DNA of 38,932 nt from Desulfotruncus alcoholivorax DSM 16058 (lineage in GTDB: Bacteria; Bacillota; Desulfotomaculia; Desulfotomaculales; Desulfallaceae): the NCBI RefSeq assembly GCF_000430885.1, contig NZ_AUMW01000033.1, positions 1 to 38,932 on the forward strand, given 5' to 3'. Both the position numbers and the translations under genes were made by a program. A model generated the notes under the pieces. That model was not told where the DNA came from, made no database searches, and was given only the letters and a program-made list of their open reading frames with translations. This document shows, piece by piece, positions 16,295 through 24,481 of the stretch (its first letter is position 1; each line of letters begins with the position of its first letter).

Positions 16295-16337
16295 AAAAAG
16301 AGCGAGGTAAACCGCAAAGGGAACCTCGCTCTTTTTT
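16295..16337. terminator. Bidirectional Rho-independent terminator
   Basis: AAAAAGAGCGAGGT (16295-16308) and ACCTCGCTCTTTTTT (16323-16337) form a long perfect stem with A-rich and T-rich flanks on either side. It can end both the + strand mini-gene transcript and the convergent acyl-CoA dehydrogenase transcript. Confidence 0.9.
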
Positions 16338-16368
16338 GTACCTGGTATATGCATACAATGGCAAAACG

Positions 16369-18198
16369 CTAGAAGTTAAAGGCTTCTTCCGGTGCGTCCA
16401 GCACGGAAGTATCTGCATCGGCAATAATCCCGGCGGTGCACATAACTTCCGGCACGATATTGCGCACGTAGTAGCGGGCGGCTTCCACCTTGCCCCGGTA
16501 AAAAGCGTAGTCAAAGTGATCCGCACCCAGTTCCGACATCTTGCCGGCGGCCAGCACGGCCTGGTCCACGATCAGGGTACCACAGTAAAGCTTGGCTGTG
16601 CAGTGCAGGATCCGGGTTGCGAACAGCGGCAGCAGGTCGAATTTTTGCTGCATGTAAAATTCCATGGTCTTTTGCTGGATGCCGCGGTAAGCCTTATAGG
16701 CTTCGGATAAAATAGCATATTCCTTGGCAAATTCAGGCTTGTCGCCAAAGGATTCGATGGTTTGCTTCAGGTCCTTCATCCAGGCTTTAAAGACTTCTCC
16801 GTTCTTCATCGTCCACTTGCGGCCGATTAAATCCAAAGCCTGAATGTAGTTGGTGCCCTCCCAGATGGAGTAAATCTTGCAGTCCCTGGCAGACTGGGCC
16901 ACCGGGTATTCTTCAGAAAACCCGTAACCGCCGTAAACTTGAATCGCTTCACCTGTCAGGGGCCATACGACGTCTGACGCATAGGCTTTAATCAGCGGGG
17001 TGGTGACATCAACATAAGCCGCAGCCATCTTCCGTTTTCCTTCATCGGGGTCATGGTGCTGCACATCCATCATGAACCCGGTTTTATAAATCATGGCCCG
17101 CACTGCTTCGTTATGGGCCTTCATATTCATTAACATGCGGCGGACATCGGCGTGTTTGATAATCTGTAAGCGGTCGCTTTTGGGATTGGTCAGCGGGCGG
17201 CCCTGAATCCTTTCCCTGGCGTACTGGGCAGCGTTGTGGTAGGCCACAGCCGCAACAGCCAGGGCCATGAGACCGGTTTCGTAGCGGGCGCCGTTCATCA
17301 TTTGGAACATCTGCGCCATTCCTTGGGCTTTGCCGTTTTCGTCGGGGGGATCGCCCACCAGGTAGCCAAGGCAGTCATTGTTGTCGCCAAAGCTGAGCAT
17401 GGCCGTGGCGGAAGCCTTCAAGCCCATTTTATGCTCGACGCCCACGCAGGTGACATCATTGGATCCGGTAATATTGCCGTTATCGTCGACCCGGTATTTG
17501 GGAACGATGAACAGGGAAATACCTTTGGTGCCCTGAGCCGCGCCTTCGATGCGGGCAAGCAGCAGGTGAATGATATTCTCGGTTAGATTATGGTCCCCGG
17601 CGGTGATAAAACACTTGGTGCCTTTGATTTTATAAACGCCCGGGGTTTCGGTGGGAAAAGCCTTGGTGGTTATATCCCCCACGTCGGAACCGGCGTTGGG
17701 CTCGGTGAGGCACATTGTGCCGGACCAGGCGCCTTCCATCATTTTGGGCAAAAAGAGCCCTTTTTGCCAGTCATTGCCAAAGGTTTGGATCAGTTTGGCC
17801 GAACCTGTGGTTGCGCCTACATAGGGCGCGAAGGCCGGGTTTGCGCCCAGGATAAACTCGTTTACTGCAGTCAACAGTAATTCCGGCAGCGCGCCTCCTT
17901 CAGTGTCCAGGTTACTGGTGCCCCAGCCGTTTTCCTGGACGAAGTCATAAGCTTCCTTGAATGATTCCGGCAGGATCACCTTGCCGTCCACCAGATGGGC
18001 CGGGTTTTTGTCGCCTTCCTCGTTGGTCGGGGCAATGATTTCCCGGCACATTTTGTGGGCCTGCTCCAGGATCATGTCCACGTCATCCATGCTGTAGGCT
18101 TCGCTGAAGGCTTCGTAGGAGAGGACCTGCTCCAGGGGCAGCCATTCCTTAAGGATAAATTTTTGGTCTCTTGTCGGCATTAAAAAATTTGCGGCCAT
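16369..18198 (-). CDS. Acyl-CoA dehydrogenase, long form with C-terminal extension
   Basis: A 609-residue acyl-CoA dehydrogenase, longer than the 380-residue classic enzymes because of an extra C-terminal helical domain, as in the AidB/very-long-chain-like and clostridial long forms. It carries the N-terminal domain, TEPNAGSDVGDI at 165-176, the FAD/substrate region ITAGDHN, GGYGFSEEYPVAQSARDCKIY, and Glu447 in WEGTNYIQ, the expected catalytic base. It oxidises an acyl-CoA to the enoyl-CoA, passing electrons to an ETF-type acceptor; no etf genes lie here. Its start, MAANF, has an AAAGGAAC site upstream. Regulation by a fatty-acid repressor is suggested by the operator overlapping its promoter. 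Confidence 0.92.
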   Translation of the reverse strand: MAANFLMPTRDQKFILKEWLPLEQVLSYEAFSEAYSMDDVDMILEQAHKMCREIIAPTNEEGDKNPAHLVDGKVILPESFKEAYDFVQENGWGTSNLDTEGGALPELLLTAVNEFILGANPAFAPYVGATTGSAKLIQTFGNDWQKGLFLPKMMEGAWSGTMCLTEPNAGSDVGDITTKAFPTETPGVYKIKGTKCFITAGDHNLTENIIHLLLARIEGAAQGTKGISLFIVPKYRVDDNGNITGSNDVTCVGVEHKMGLKASATAMLSFGDNNDCLGYLVGDPPDENGKAQGMAQMFQMMNGARYETGLMALAVAAVAYHNAAQYARERIQGRPLTNPKSDRLQIIKHADVRRMLMNMKAHNEAVRAMIYKTGFMMDVQHHDPDEGKRKMAAAYVDVTTPLIKAYASDVVWPLTGEAIQVYGGYGFSEEYPVAQSARDCKIYSIWEGTNYIQALDLIGRKWTMKNGEVFKAWMKDLKQTIESFGDKPEFAKEYAILSEAYKAYRGIQQKTMEFYMQQKFDLLPLFATRILHCTAKLYCGTLIVDQAVLAAGKMSELGADHFDYAFYRGKVEAARYYVRNIVPEVMCTAGIIADADTSVLDAPEEAFNF

Positions 18199-18238
18199 GT
18201 AATCATGTTCCTTTCATTGTGGTTTTTTTCTTTCTTTT

Positions 18239-18267
18239 AATTTATAACTGAATGAATGTTCAGTCAA
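18239..18267 (-). promoter_or_regulatory. Promoter of the acyl-CoA dehydrogenase with FadR/TetR-type operator
   Basis: On the minus strand TTGACT (18267-18262) and TAAATT (18244-18239) are separated by 17 bases. Within this promoter lies TGAATGAATGTTCAGTCA (18249-18266, + strand), which matches the palindromic type TGAATGANTANTCATTCA bound by Bacillus-type FadR and related TetR repressors at 15 of its 16 specified positions, or nearly so, depending on alignment. The operator covers the spacer and the -35 box, so a bound repressor would block transcription. The repressor gene is not in the window. Confidence 0.6.
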
Positions 18268-18293
18268 TAGGGTATTTAAACAATTTTATCCTG

Positions 18294-18322
18294 TTGCTTT
18301 GTTAATGTTTGGGGTCTATAAT
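18294..18322 (+). promoter_or_regulatory. Promoter of the Y-family polymerase gene
   Basis: TTGCTT (18294-18299), a 17-base spacer and a perfect TATAAT (18317-18322), about 95 bases before the GTG start, oriented away from the acyl-CoA dehydrogenase promoter. Confidence 0.65.
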
Positions 18323-18327
18323 TAAAT

Positions 18328-18341
18328 CAAACATATGTTTT
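18328..18341. promoter_or_regulatory. LexA/DinR-like palindrome beside the Y-family polymerase promoter
   Basis: CAAACATATGTTTT contains a perfect 12-base palindrome AAACATATGTTT, six bases downstream of the -10 box. It resembles the Gram-positive LexA box CGAACNNNNGTTCG, with G changed to A in the first half and C to T in the second. The position, over the likely transcription start, is right for repression. LexA binding is inferred. Confidence 0.4.
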
Positions 18342-18416
18342 AGAATGACGTTTGAAAAAGACCGGAGGTTGACCAATTATTAATATCTTATAAAACATAG
18401 GTTTGGTGATGGCGTT

Positions 18417-19610
18417 GTGAGGAGGGTAATTTTGCTGGCTGATATGAATAGTTTTTTTGCCAGCTGCCACCAGGCTGTCCGGCCGGAATTAAAGAATAAA
18501 CAAGTCATTGTGGCCGGCGATCCAATGAAAAGGACCGGTATTGTTTTGGCGGCGTCCTACCCGGCCAAGGCCCTGGGCGTCAAGACCGGTATGGCGGTAT
18601 GGGAGGCCAAACAACTGTGCCCCGACGGTTATTTTTTTTACCCGGACCACCGGCTGTACATAGATTTTTCCACCAGAATACTGCGGATAATGCGGGATTT
18701 CACCGACCTGGTGGAACCTTTTTCCATTGACGAAGCCTTTGCGGACCTTACCGGTGTAATGCACTTGTGGAAAAAAACACCCGGAGAAGTTGCCGCTGTG
18801 CTAAAGGAACGCATTAAGCGCGAGGTTGGCGTATTGTGCAGCGTTGGCATAGGGCCGAACAAGCTGATCGCCAAAATGGCGGCCGGGGTGCAAAAACCCG
18901 ACGGCCTCACTGTGGTGGAGAGCGTGGACCGGTTCAAGGAGATTTTCTGGCCCATGCCGGTTAGAAAACTGTTCGGCATTGGCTCCAGGTACGAAAAACA
19001 CCTGCGTTATTACAACGTGCGGACCATCGGTGACCTGGCAACTTTTCCCGTGGCGTTGTTGAAAGAAAGGTGGGGCAAAAACGGTGCAATGTTGTGGCTG
19101 TGCGCCAACGGTATCGACTGCAGCCCGGTGGTTCCCACCTCGCTGGATGTGTCCAAAAGCATCGGGCAGCAGAGGACATTGCCCCGCGACCTGCAGGGCT
19201 TTGACCGGATTAAGGTGGTCATGCTGGAGCTGTGTGAGATGGTGGCGCGGCGGGTGCGCCAGGGCAAATACGTCGGGCGGACGGTGGTATTAACATTAAG
19301 GGATTCCCGGTTAACCTTCCTGTCCAGGTCGCGCAGCATGGCCGACTTTACCGATCTGCCCGATGAAATTTACCGTGTGGCGTGCGAGATAATGTACAAT
19401 TGCTGGGATGAGTCCCGCCCTGTCCGGCTTGTGGGTATAACCCTGGCCAATCTGGTCAAACGGGAATTTTTTCAGTACGACATGTTCGGTGAAAGGGACC
19501 GGCTGTCCCGGCTGGCCAGGGCCTGTGACAGGATCAAGGACCGCTTTGGTGAAAAGGCGGTGGTAAGGGGCGTATCACTAACCGAAGGGAGCTTGCACAA
19601 AAATGGGTAA
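18417..19610 (+). CDS. Y-family DNA polymerase (DinB/UvrX type)
   Basis: A translesion DNA polymerase of 397 residues. Catalytic carboxylates are Asp9 in LADMNSFFAS and Asp105/Glu106 in FSIDEAFADL. YPAKALGVKTGM (finger region), SVGIGPNKLIAKMA and the helix-hairpin-helix-like KLFGIGSRYEKHL follow, and the C-terminal little-finger region starts near residue 240. The length fits UvrX/YqjW. It starts at GTG 18417 with only a poor ribosome site (GGTGAT at 18405-18410). The next gene begins inside its last eight bases, giving a two-gene unit that resembles SOS mutagenesis cassettes of Bacillus; a SRAP protein lies convergent, consistent with DNA-damage response. Confidence 0.9.
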   Translation: MRRVILLADMNSFFASCHQAVRPELKNKQVIVAGDPMKRTGIVLAASYPAKALGVKTGMAVWEAKQLCPDGYFFYPDHRLYIDFSTRILRIMRDFTDLVEPFSIDEAFADLTGVMHLWKKTPGEVAAVLKERIKREVGVLCSVGIGPNKLIAKMAAGVQKPDGLTVVESVDRFKEIFWPMPVRKLFGIGSRYEKHLRYYNVRTIGDLATFPVALLKERWGKNGAMLWLCANGIDCSPVVPTSLDVSKSIGQQRTLPRDLQGFDRIKVVMLELCEMVARRVRQGKYVGRTVVLTLRDSRLTFLSRSRSMADFTDLPDEIYRVACEIMYNCWDESRPVRLVGITLANLVKREFFQYDMFGERDRLSRLARACDRIKDRFGEKAVVRGVSLTEGSLHKNG

Positions 19611-19908
19611 TAAAAACAATGTCCTGTGGGAAAAACACCGGCTCTACCTGCCGGATATGCGGAGCCGCGCTATCCACCGGTGCAGGCACTGCAAGTTTTT
19701 TGTGGCTATCCGGGGCAAAACGGAAACCCGCCAAGGCTGCGTTGTTAAAATAAAGGCGTACGGTAATTTGGAGAAGCCCGTTCCGCCTGTGGTTACGGTT
19801 ATGGATATTATCAAGCGGGTCGGGCTGGAGGGTTTGGATGAATGTCTAAAGCATGGTGATCCGGACGCCCAGAGCTGCGGCAAATTTGCGCCCGGCAGGA
19901 AGGAATAA
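19603..19908 (+). CDS. Conserved hypothetical Cys-containing protein downstream of the Y-family polymerase
   Basis: A 101-residue basic protein whose ATG lies eight bases inside the end of the polymerase gene, so it is translationally coupled. It has a CRHCKFF motif at about residue 27 and two later cysteines (RQGCVVK and SCGKFAP), allowing a four-cysteine metal site. The middle contains VVTVMDIIKRVGLEGLDECLKH. I recognise no domain. As the polymerase partner it may be an accessory factor for translesion synthesis, which is inferred from position alone. Confidence 0.65.
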   Translation: MGNKNNVLWEKHRLYLPDMRSRAIHRCRHCKFFVAIRGKTETRQGCVVKIKAYGNLEKPVPPVVTVMDIIKRVGLEGLDECLKHGDPDAQSCGKFAPGRKE

Positions 19909-19955
19909 AGCCGGCCCGGCCCGGGGCGTGGTGAACTGCCTGCAAAAGACGGCAA

Positions 19956-20612
19956 TCAGCGCAAGAGGTGGGGGCCTTCGTTTTGCGGCGAGTTCACCAG
20001 GGTGGAAACACGCTGCAGCACAAGTTTGCCGGCATAAGGGCGCAGCAATTCCTTCAAGGCCGCCGGGTGTTCCAGGTCAAGCCAGGCGTTGTATTCGGCG
20101 GTGCCGGAAAGAATAACCGGCATCCTGTGGTGCACCTCCCGCATCTGATCACTGGCGGGGGCTGTGATGATGCTGCAGCTTAAGATGGTGTCCCCACCCG
20201 GGGAGTCCCACCTGTCCCAGATACCGGCAAACGCAAACAGAGGCCGGTCCGGCAAAGTTATGCACAGCGGTTGTTTGATTTTGCCCTCACTGCGCCACTC
20301 GTAAAAGCCGCCGGCCGGAATCAGGCAGCGCCTGTGCCTGAATGAATGTTTAAAGGAAGGTTTGCTGTCTACAGTTTCCGCGCGGGCGTTGATCATTTTA
20401 TAGCCAATGTTTTTATCCTTGGCCCAGGACGGTATCAGCCCCCAGCGCATGGGCCGGGCCACCCTGTTATCCTGCGTTCCTGTTACCACCAGGACATCCT
20501 GGCCCGGGGCGATATTGTACCTGGGCTCATAGGCTGAACCCGGCTGCAGCCCGGCCCTGAACAAGGCCAGGATGGTTTTGATGTCGACACTGAGAATAAA
20601 GCGCCCGCACAT
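19956..20612 (-). CDS. SRAP-domain protein (YedK/HMCES family)
   Basis: A 218-residue SRAP protein that shields abasic sites in single-stranded DNA by forming a covalent link to Cys2. The start at 20612 was chosen because it puts Cys at position 2 (MCGRF), which the chemistry needs; a site GAGGTGATTG lies before it. Catalytic residues Cys2, Asn75 in NARAET, Glu105 in GGFYEW and His161 in HHRMPVIL are present. Convergent to the Y-family polymerase, so both look like DNA-damage functions. The family is widespread in bacteria. Confidence 0.92.
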   Translation of the reverse strand: MCGRFILSVDIKTILALFRAGLQPGSAYEPRYNIAPGQDVLVVTGTQDNRVARPMRWGLIPSWAKDKNIGYKMINARAETVDSKPSFKHSFRHRRCLIPAGGFYEWRSEGKIKQPLCITLPDRPLFAFAGIWDRWDSPGGDTILSCSIITAPASDQMREVHHRMPVILSGTAEYNAWLDLEHPAALKELLRPYAGKLVLQRVSTLVNSPQNEGPHLLR

Positions 20613-20839
20613 AACAATCACCTCGCAAGTTATAACCAATAATCATATAAACCCATAACCCTATGAGTCTATAAGCTATAAGCCGATTTTATCACATTAA
20701 CCTTTCCGGTGTGATCAAATTTATGGGTAAAGTGTGAGCTGGATCATAGAGCCGTCTGTCTTTCTCCGGTAAAGTATAACTAACAAGACAGCAAGCAGTT
20801 AGCCAGCTGAAAAATAATTAATCTAAGGAGGAAGATAGA

Positions 20840-22123
20840 ATGTTTTGTTACCAATGCGAGCAGACGGCCGGCGGAACCGGCTGCACCAAAGTGGGAGTAT
20901 GCGGAAAAAATGAAGATGTGGCCGGCCTGCAGGATGCCCTTATCATCGGGCTTAAAGGGATAGCGGCTTATGCCTACCATGCCGGGGAACTGGGCTACCG
21001 GGACGAAAAAGTGGACGCTTTTATGCATGACGCGCTGTTTACCACCCTTACCAACGTGAACTTCGACCTGGAGAATCTGGTGGCCAAAGTGCTCCAGTGC
21101 GGCGAAATGAACCTGCGCGCCATGGAGCTTTTGGATAAAGCCAACGTCGAGCGGTTCGGCTCCCCCGGGCCAACCACCGTATCCACCGGCTTTAAGCCCG
21201 GCCCGGCCGTATTGATCACCGGCCACGATTTGCTTGACCTGTATGAATTGTTAAAACAGGCCGAAGCCCAGGGAGTAAATGTTTACACCCACGGCGAAAT
21301 GCTGCCGGCCCACGCCTACCCCGAACTGAGGAAATTTAAGAACCTGGTGGGACATTACGGCACCGCCTGGCAGAACCAGAAAAAAGAATTCGAAGAATTC
21401 CCGGGCGCCATCCTCGGTACCACCAACTGTGTGCTGATTCCCAAGGAAACCTATAAAGACCGCATGTTTACCTGCGGCATTGCCAGGCTGCCCGGCGTGA
21501 CCCACATTGAGAACCGCGACTTCAGCGCTGTAATCGCCAGGGCCAAAGAACTGCAGCCGCTGCCGGAAAAACAGGGCGGCACCCTGACCACCGGCTTCCA
21601 CCACAACTTTATCCTGTCCATTGCCGACAAAGTGATTGCAGCCGTCAAAGCGGGCAAAATCAGACACATCTTTTTAGTGGGCGGCTGTGAGGGCGCCAAA
21701 TCCTCCCGCAGCTACTACACCGAACTGGTGAAACAAATCCCGGATGACTGTCTGGTCATTACACTGGGCTGCGGCAAATACCGGTTCAACTATATGGACC
21801 TGGGCGACATTGACGGCATCCCGCGCCTTCTGGATATGGGCCAGTGCAATAACGCCTACTCGGCCATCCAGGTGGCGGTTGCCCTGGCAGGCGCCTTTAA
21901 CTGCGGTGTAAACGATCTGCCGCTCAGCCTGGTGCTCTCCTGGTTCGAGCAAAAAGCGGTTGCCATTCTGTTCACACTGCTGCACCTTGGCGTGAAGAAC
22001 ATCCGCATCGGCCCCTCGGCCCCGGCGTTCCTGACACCCAATGTGTTAAGCGTAATCCAGCAGAATTACGGGCTGAAGCTGATCACCACACCGGAGCAGG
22101 ATTTGCATGATATGCTGGCTTAA
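20840..22123 (+). CDS. hcp: Hybrid-cluster protein Hcp (hydroxylamine/NO reductase), short class
   Basis: Hcp is an Fe-S-O hybrid-cluster enzyme linked to nitric oxide and hydroxylamine reduction. The N-terminal [4Fe-4S] motif is Cys3-x2-Cys6-x8-Cys15-x5-Cys21. Hybrid-cluster ligands are all visible: His129, Glu153, Cys197, Cys283 in GGCEG, Cys311 in LGCGKYRFN, Cys336 in GQCNNAYS, and Glu370 and Lys372 in WFEQKA. At 427 residues it is about 100 shorter than the classic enzyme, as in the class that lacks part of the first helical domain. ATG 20840 has AAGGAGGAAG at 20825-20834. It stands alone, without an hcr partner. Nitrosative-stress control is likely, but I found no clear operator. Confidence 0.92.
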   Translation: MFCYQCEQTAGGTGCTKVGVCGKNEDVAGLQDALIIGLKGIAAYAYHAGELGYRDEKVDAFMHDALFTTLTNVNFDLENLVAKVLQCGEMNLRAMELLDKANVERFGSPGPTTVSTGFKPGPAVLITGHDLLDLYELLKQAEAQGVNVYTHGEMLPAHAYPELRKFKNLVGHYGTAWQNQKKEFEEFPGAILGTTNCVLIPKETYKDRMFTCGIARLPGVTHIENRDFSAVIARAKELQPLPEKQGGTLTTGFHHNFILSIADKVIAAVKAGKIRHIFLVGGCEGAKSSRSYYTELVKQIPDDCLVITLGCGKYRFNYMDLGDIDGIPRLLDMGQCNNAYSAIQVAVALAGAFNCGVNDLPLSLVLSWFEQKAVAILFTLLHLGVKNIRIGPSAPAFLTPNVLSVIQQNYGLKLITTPEQDLHDMLA

Positions 22124-22183
22124 TCAAACAACCCCTCGTCGCACGAGTCAAAACACCTGGATAAAAAGGTTAAACACCAAAAT

Positions 22184-22220
22184 GGATGCCCGGTTGCAAG
22201 AGCGCCGGGCATCCCCTTTT
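22184..22220. terminator. Rho-independent terminator after hcp
   Basis: GGATGCCCGG (22184-22193) and CCGGGCATCC (22205-22214) form a perfect 10-bp stem with an 11-base loop, followed by CCTTTT. It lies between hcp and the convergent lipoprotein gene and may serve both. Confidence 0.8.
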
Positions 22221-22233
22221 AGGGTTATAGCAG

Positions 22234-22941
22234 TTATTGGCTTGCCCCCTGGTTTCCGGTTTCACCTGGAGCCTGTTTCTCCGTTTGCTGCCGGCCGGGG
22301 GCCGTCTGCTCCGGTGTTGCCGGTTGTTTCTTCTCCGGCGCTGGTTTTACCTGTTGAACAGGCCCCTGGCTTGGGGTGGGTGTAACTGAAGGCGCCGGTG
22401 CAGGTGCTGGTGCCGGAGTCGGAGCCGGCTGTTTTGGGGCAGCGGCCTCTGGCTTTTCTTCTTCCTCCGTTTCTTTATACTCAAAGCTCACACCGTTTAC
22501 AGCTTTATCAGTTTTAGCCAGCCTATAAATTTTCATCCGGGATGGCTGGTCTGATTTTTGATTTTCTTTTAGATCATCCTCAACAAGCTTTACATCAAGC
22601 CATACAAAATTTTGACTGGGTACCCGCTGGATAACCTCACTGATTTTAACTGTTTCATTTTTATCCTCCGGGTTTAAAATGATATAGTTGTTATTGCCAA
22701 CGGCCGCCCAGGCTGCTTCCTGCATGCCGGACATAGCCGAAATGATTTTTTTAACGGATGACGGGATTTGATTCTGATCCACCTCGGTAAAGCCAATATT
22801 GGATTCACTGGGGATTAATTTGGCCGGCTGAGCGGGCGGGGCGGGTTTCTTCTGGGCGCTGCACCCGAAAACAGCAAGCCATAACAAAATAATCAGCAGC
22901 GGGAATAATTTGGGTAACAGGTTAGGAAAAATTTTTCTCAT
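22234..22941 (-). CDS. Lipoprotein with proline/alanine-rich tail, function unknown
   Basis: A 235-residue predicted lipoprotein. The start at 22941 (MRKIFPN) has AAGGAGTGG on the coding strand; a start 21 bases upstream also exists but precedes that site. The signal peptide ends in LAVFGC, the lipobox. The core (about 40-150) contains a hydrophilic domain with TEVDQNQIPSSVKKIISA. The C-terminal 90 residues are low-complexity Pro/Ala/Thr/Gln, including APTPAPAPAPAPSV and QQVKPAPEKKQP, a likely cell-wall-spanning linker. No family recognised. Confidence 0.8.
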   Translation of the reverse strand: MRKIFPNLLPKLFPLLIILLWLAVFGCSAQKKPAPPAQPAKLIPSESNIGFTEVDQNQIPSSVKKIISAMSGMQEAAWAAVGNNNYIILNPEDKNETVKISEVIQRVPSQNFVWLDVKLVEDDLKENQKSDQPSRMKIYRLAKTDKAVNGVSFEYKETEEEEKPEAAAPKQPAPTPAPAPAPAPSVTPTPSQGPVQQVKPAPEKKQPATPEQTAPGRQQTEKQAPGETGNQGASQ

Positions 22942-22992
22942 GCGTTCCACTCCTTTTTCCAATATATATTTTCTTATATATTTCCTTCCAAT

Positions 22993-23021
22993 TTGACTAA
23001 CTATGCGCTGTTAGATTATAA
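22993..23021 (+). promoter_or_regulatory. Possible promoter of the purine permease gene
   Basis: TTGACT (22993-22998) and TTATAA (23016-23021) with a 17-base spacer, 87 bases before ATG 23108. The leader between them has no fold that I could match to a purine riboswitch. Confidence 0.5.
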
Positions 23022-23107
23022 AAAACAATTTTTTTGAGAGAATACTCCCTAAACGAATCCAGCCCATTATCCAGCTATTATTTTGATGACAGGGGAGTAT
23101 TAATAAA

Positions 23108-24481
23108 ATGAACAATTTTTTTAAGTTGAAAGAACATAACACCAACGCCCGAACGGAGATTATTGCCGGGCTAACTACTTTTATGACCATGGCGTACATA
23201 TTGTTTTTAAACCCCAACATCCTTTCGGCTACGGGAATGGACAAAAACGCCGTGTTTTTTGCCACTGCGGTTTCAGCCGGGCTGGTAACCATAGCCATGG
23301 GCCTATTTGTAAACTATCCCATTGCCCTGGCGCCGGGCATGGGGTTAAACGCCTATTTCGCAGCCGTGGCCGCCCGGCACGTGGGCATACCGTGGCAGGC
23401 CGCACTGGGCGCGGTTTTTATTTCCGGTATCATTTTTATCCTCCTAACCTTAACCCATATACGGCAGCTATTGGTTGATGCCATCCCCAATTCTATTAAA
23501 AAATCCATCATTGTCGGTATCGGGTTATTTATCAGTATGCTGGGCTTTAAAATGTCCGAATTTATGGTAATCAAAGCAGGCCCGGTGATTCCGCCGACCC
23601 TGGAATCGCTGCAGCGGCAGGGCGGCGTGGCCACCCTGCAGTTCTTTGAGTGGAATGTATTCCTCGGCTCCTTTGCCAACCCGGTGACGCTGCTGGCCTT
23701 AACCGGCCTGGCTATATCGGCCCTTTTAATGTCAAGAGGAATAAAGGGCGCGCTTCTATTCGGCATTATCATTACCACTTTAATCGGTTTACCCCTTGGG
23801 GTTACCCAGCTGCCGGCCAACTTTCAACCCTTGGCCCTGCCCAATTTATCTCAGCTGGCAGTTGGCAAGCTGGACCTGCGCGGGGCTTTGGATATGGGCC
23901 TGTGGACAGCAATTTTTACCTTTACCTTTGTGGAATTATTTGATACCTTCGGCACCCTGGTGGGGACCGCAGGCAAGGCCGGGCTGCTGGACGAGCGGGG
24001 CAGGTCCCCCAAGCTGGGGCGGGCGATGCTGGTGGACGCCTGCGGCGTGTCTTTCGGCGCGCTGGTGGGCACCAGTACCGTTACCGCCTACATTGAAAGC
24101 ACGGCGGGGATAGCAGAGGGGGGTAAAACCGGCCTGACTGCCGTGACCACCGGTGTGTTGTTTTTGCTGGCGCTGGTTCTGGCGCCGCTGGCCGGGCTGA
24201 TTCCCGGTGCCGCCACCGCACCGGCGCTGATTATTGTGGGGCTCTTAATGGCCCAGTCGGTCAAAGAGATCAACTTTGAAGATTTTACCGAAGGCCTGCC
24301 GTCATTTTTGACCCTGGTGCTGATGCCTTTTACCGGCAGCATCGCCAACGGTATAGCAGCCGGTATCATCTTTTACGTTCTGTTGAAGTTAACCGCCGGC
24401 AGGGCCAGGGAAGTGCACTGGCTGATGTGGGTGCTGGCGGTGCTGGTGGTGGCAAGGTATCTATTCCTGGCCGAGCACTAG
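23108..24481 (+). CDS. NCS2-family purine permease (AzgA/PbuG type)
   Basis: A 457-residue membrane transporter. The start MNNFFKLKEHNTNARTE and the following TEIIAGLTTFMTMAYILFLNP (in two pieces: TEIIAGLTTFMT, then MAYILFLNP) are typical of AzgA/PbuG hypoxanthine-guanine permeases, as are NYPIALAPGMGLNAYFA and FVELFDTFGTLVGTAG. About 12-14 hydrophobic segments. It probably moves adenine, guanine or hypoxanthine with protons. It stands alone: the gene convergent to it, [FeFe] hydrogenase, shares the four bases CTAG that encode both stop codons. No terminator is visible between them. Confidence 0.9.
   Translation: MNNFFKLKEHNTNARTEIIAGLTTFMTMAYILFLNPNILSATGMDKNAVFFATAVSAGLVTIAMGLFVNYPIALAPGMGLNAYFAAVAARHVGIPWQAALGAVFISGIIFILLTLTHIRQLLVDAIPNSIKKSIIVGIGLFISMLGFKMSEFMVIKAGPVIPPTLESLQRQGGVATLQFFEWNVFLGSFANPVTLLALTGLAISALLMSRGIKGALLFGIIITTLIGLPLGVTQLPANFQPLALPNLSQLAVGKLDLRGALDMGLWTAIFTFTFVELFDTFGTLVGTAGKAGLLDERGRSPKLGRAMLVDACGVSFGALVGTSTVTAYIESTAGIAEGGKTGLTAVTTGVLFLLALVLAPLAGLIPGAATAPALIIVGLLMAQSVKEINFEDFTEGLPSFLTLVLMPFTGSIANGIAAGIIFYVLLKLTAGRAREVHWLMWVLAVLVVARYLFLAEH

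Noticed and set aside
20640-20839. Possible FNR/HcpR-type site before hcp
   Set aside because: GTGTGATCAAAT at about 20709 is only a partial half-site; no palindrome fits the consensus.
23022-23107. Possible purine riboswitch before the permease gene
   Set aside because: The leader is too short, and none of the conserved loop or core sequences of the purine riboswitch are present.
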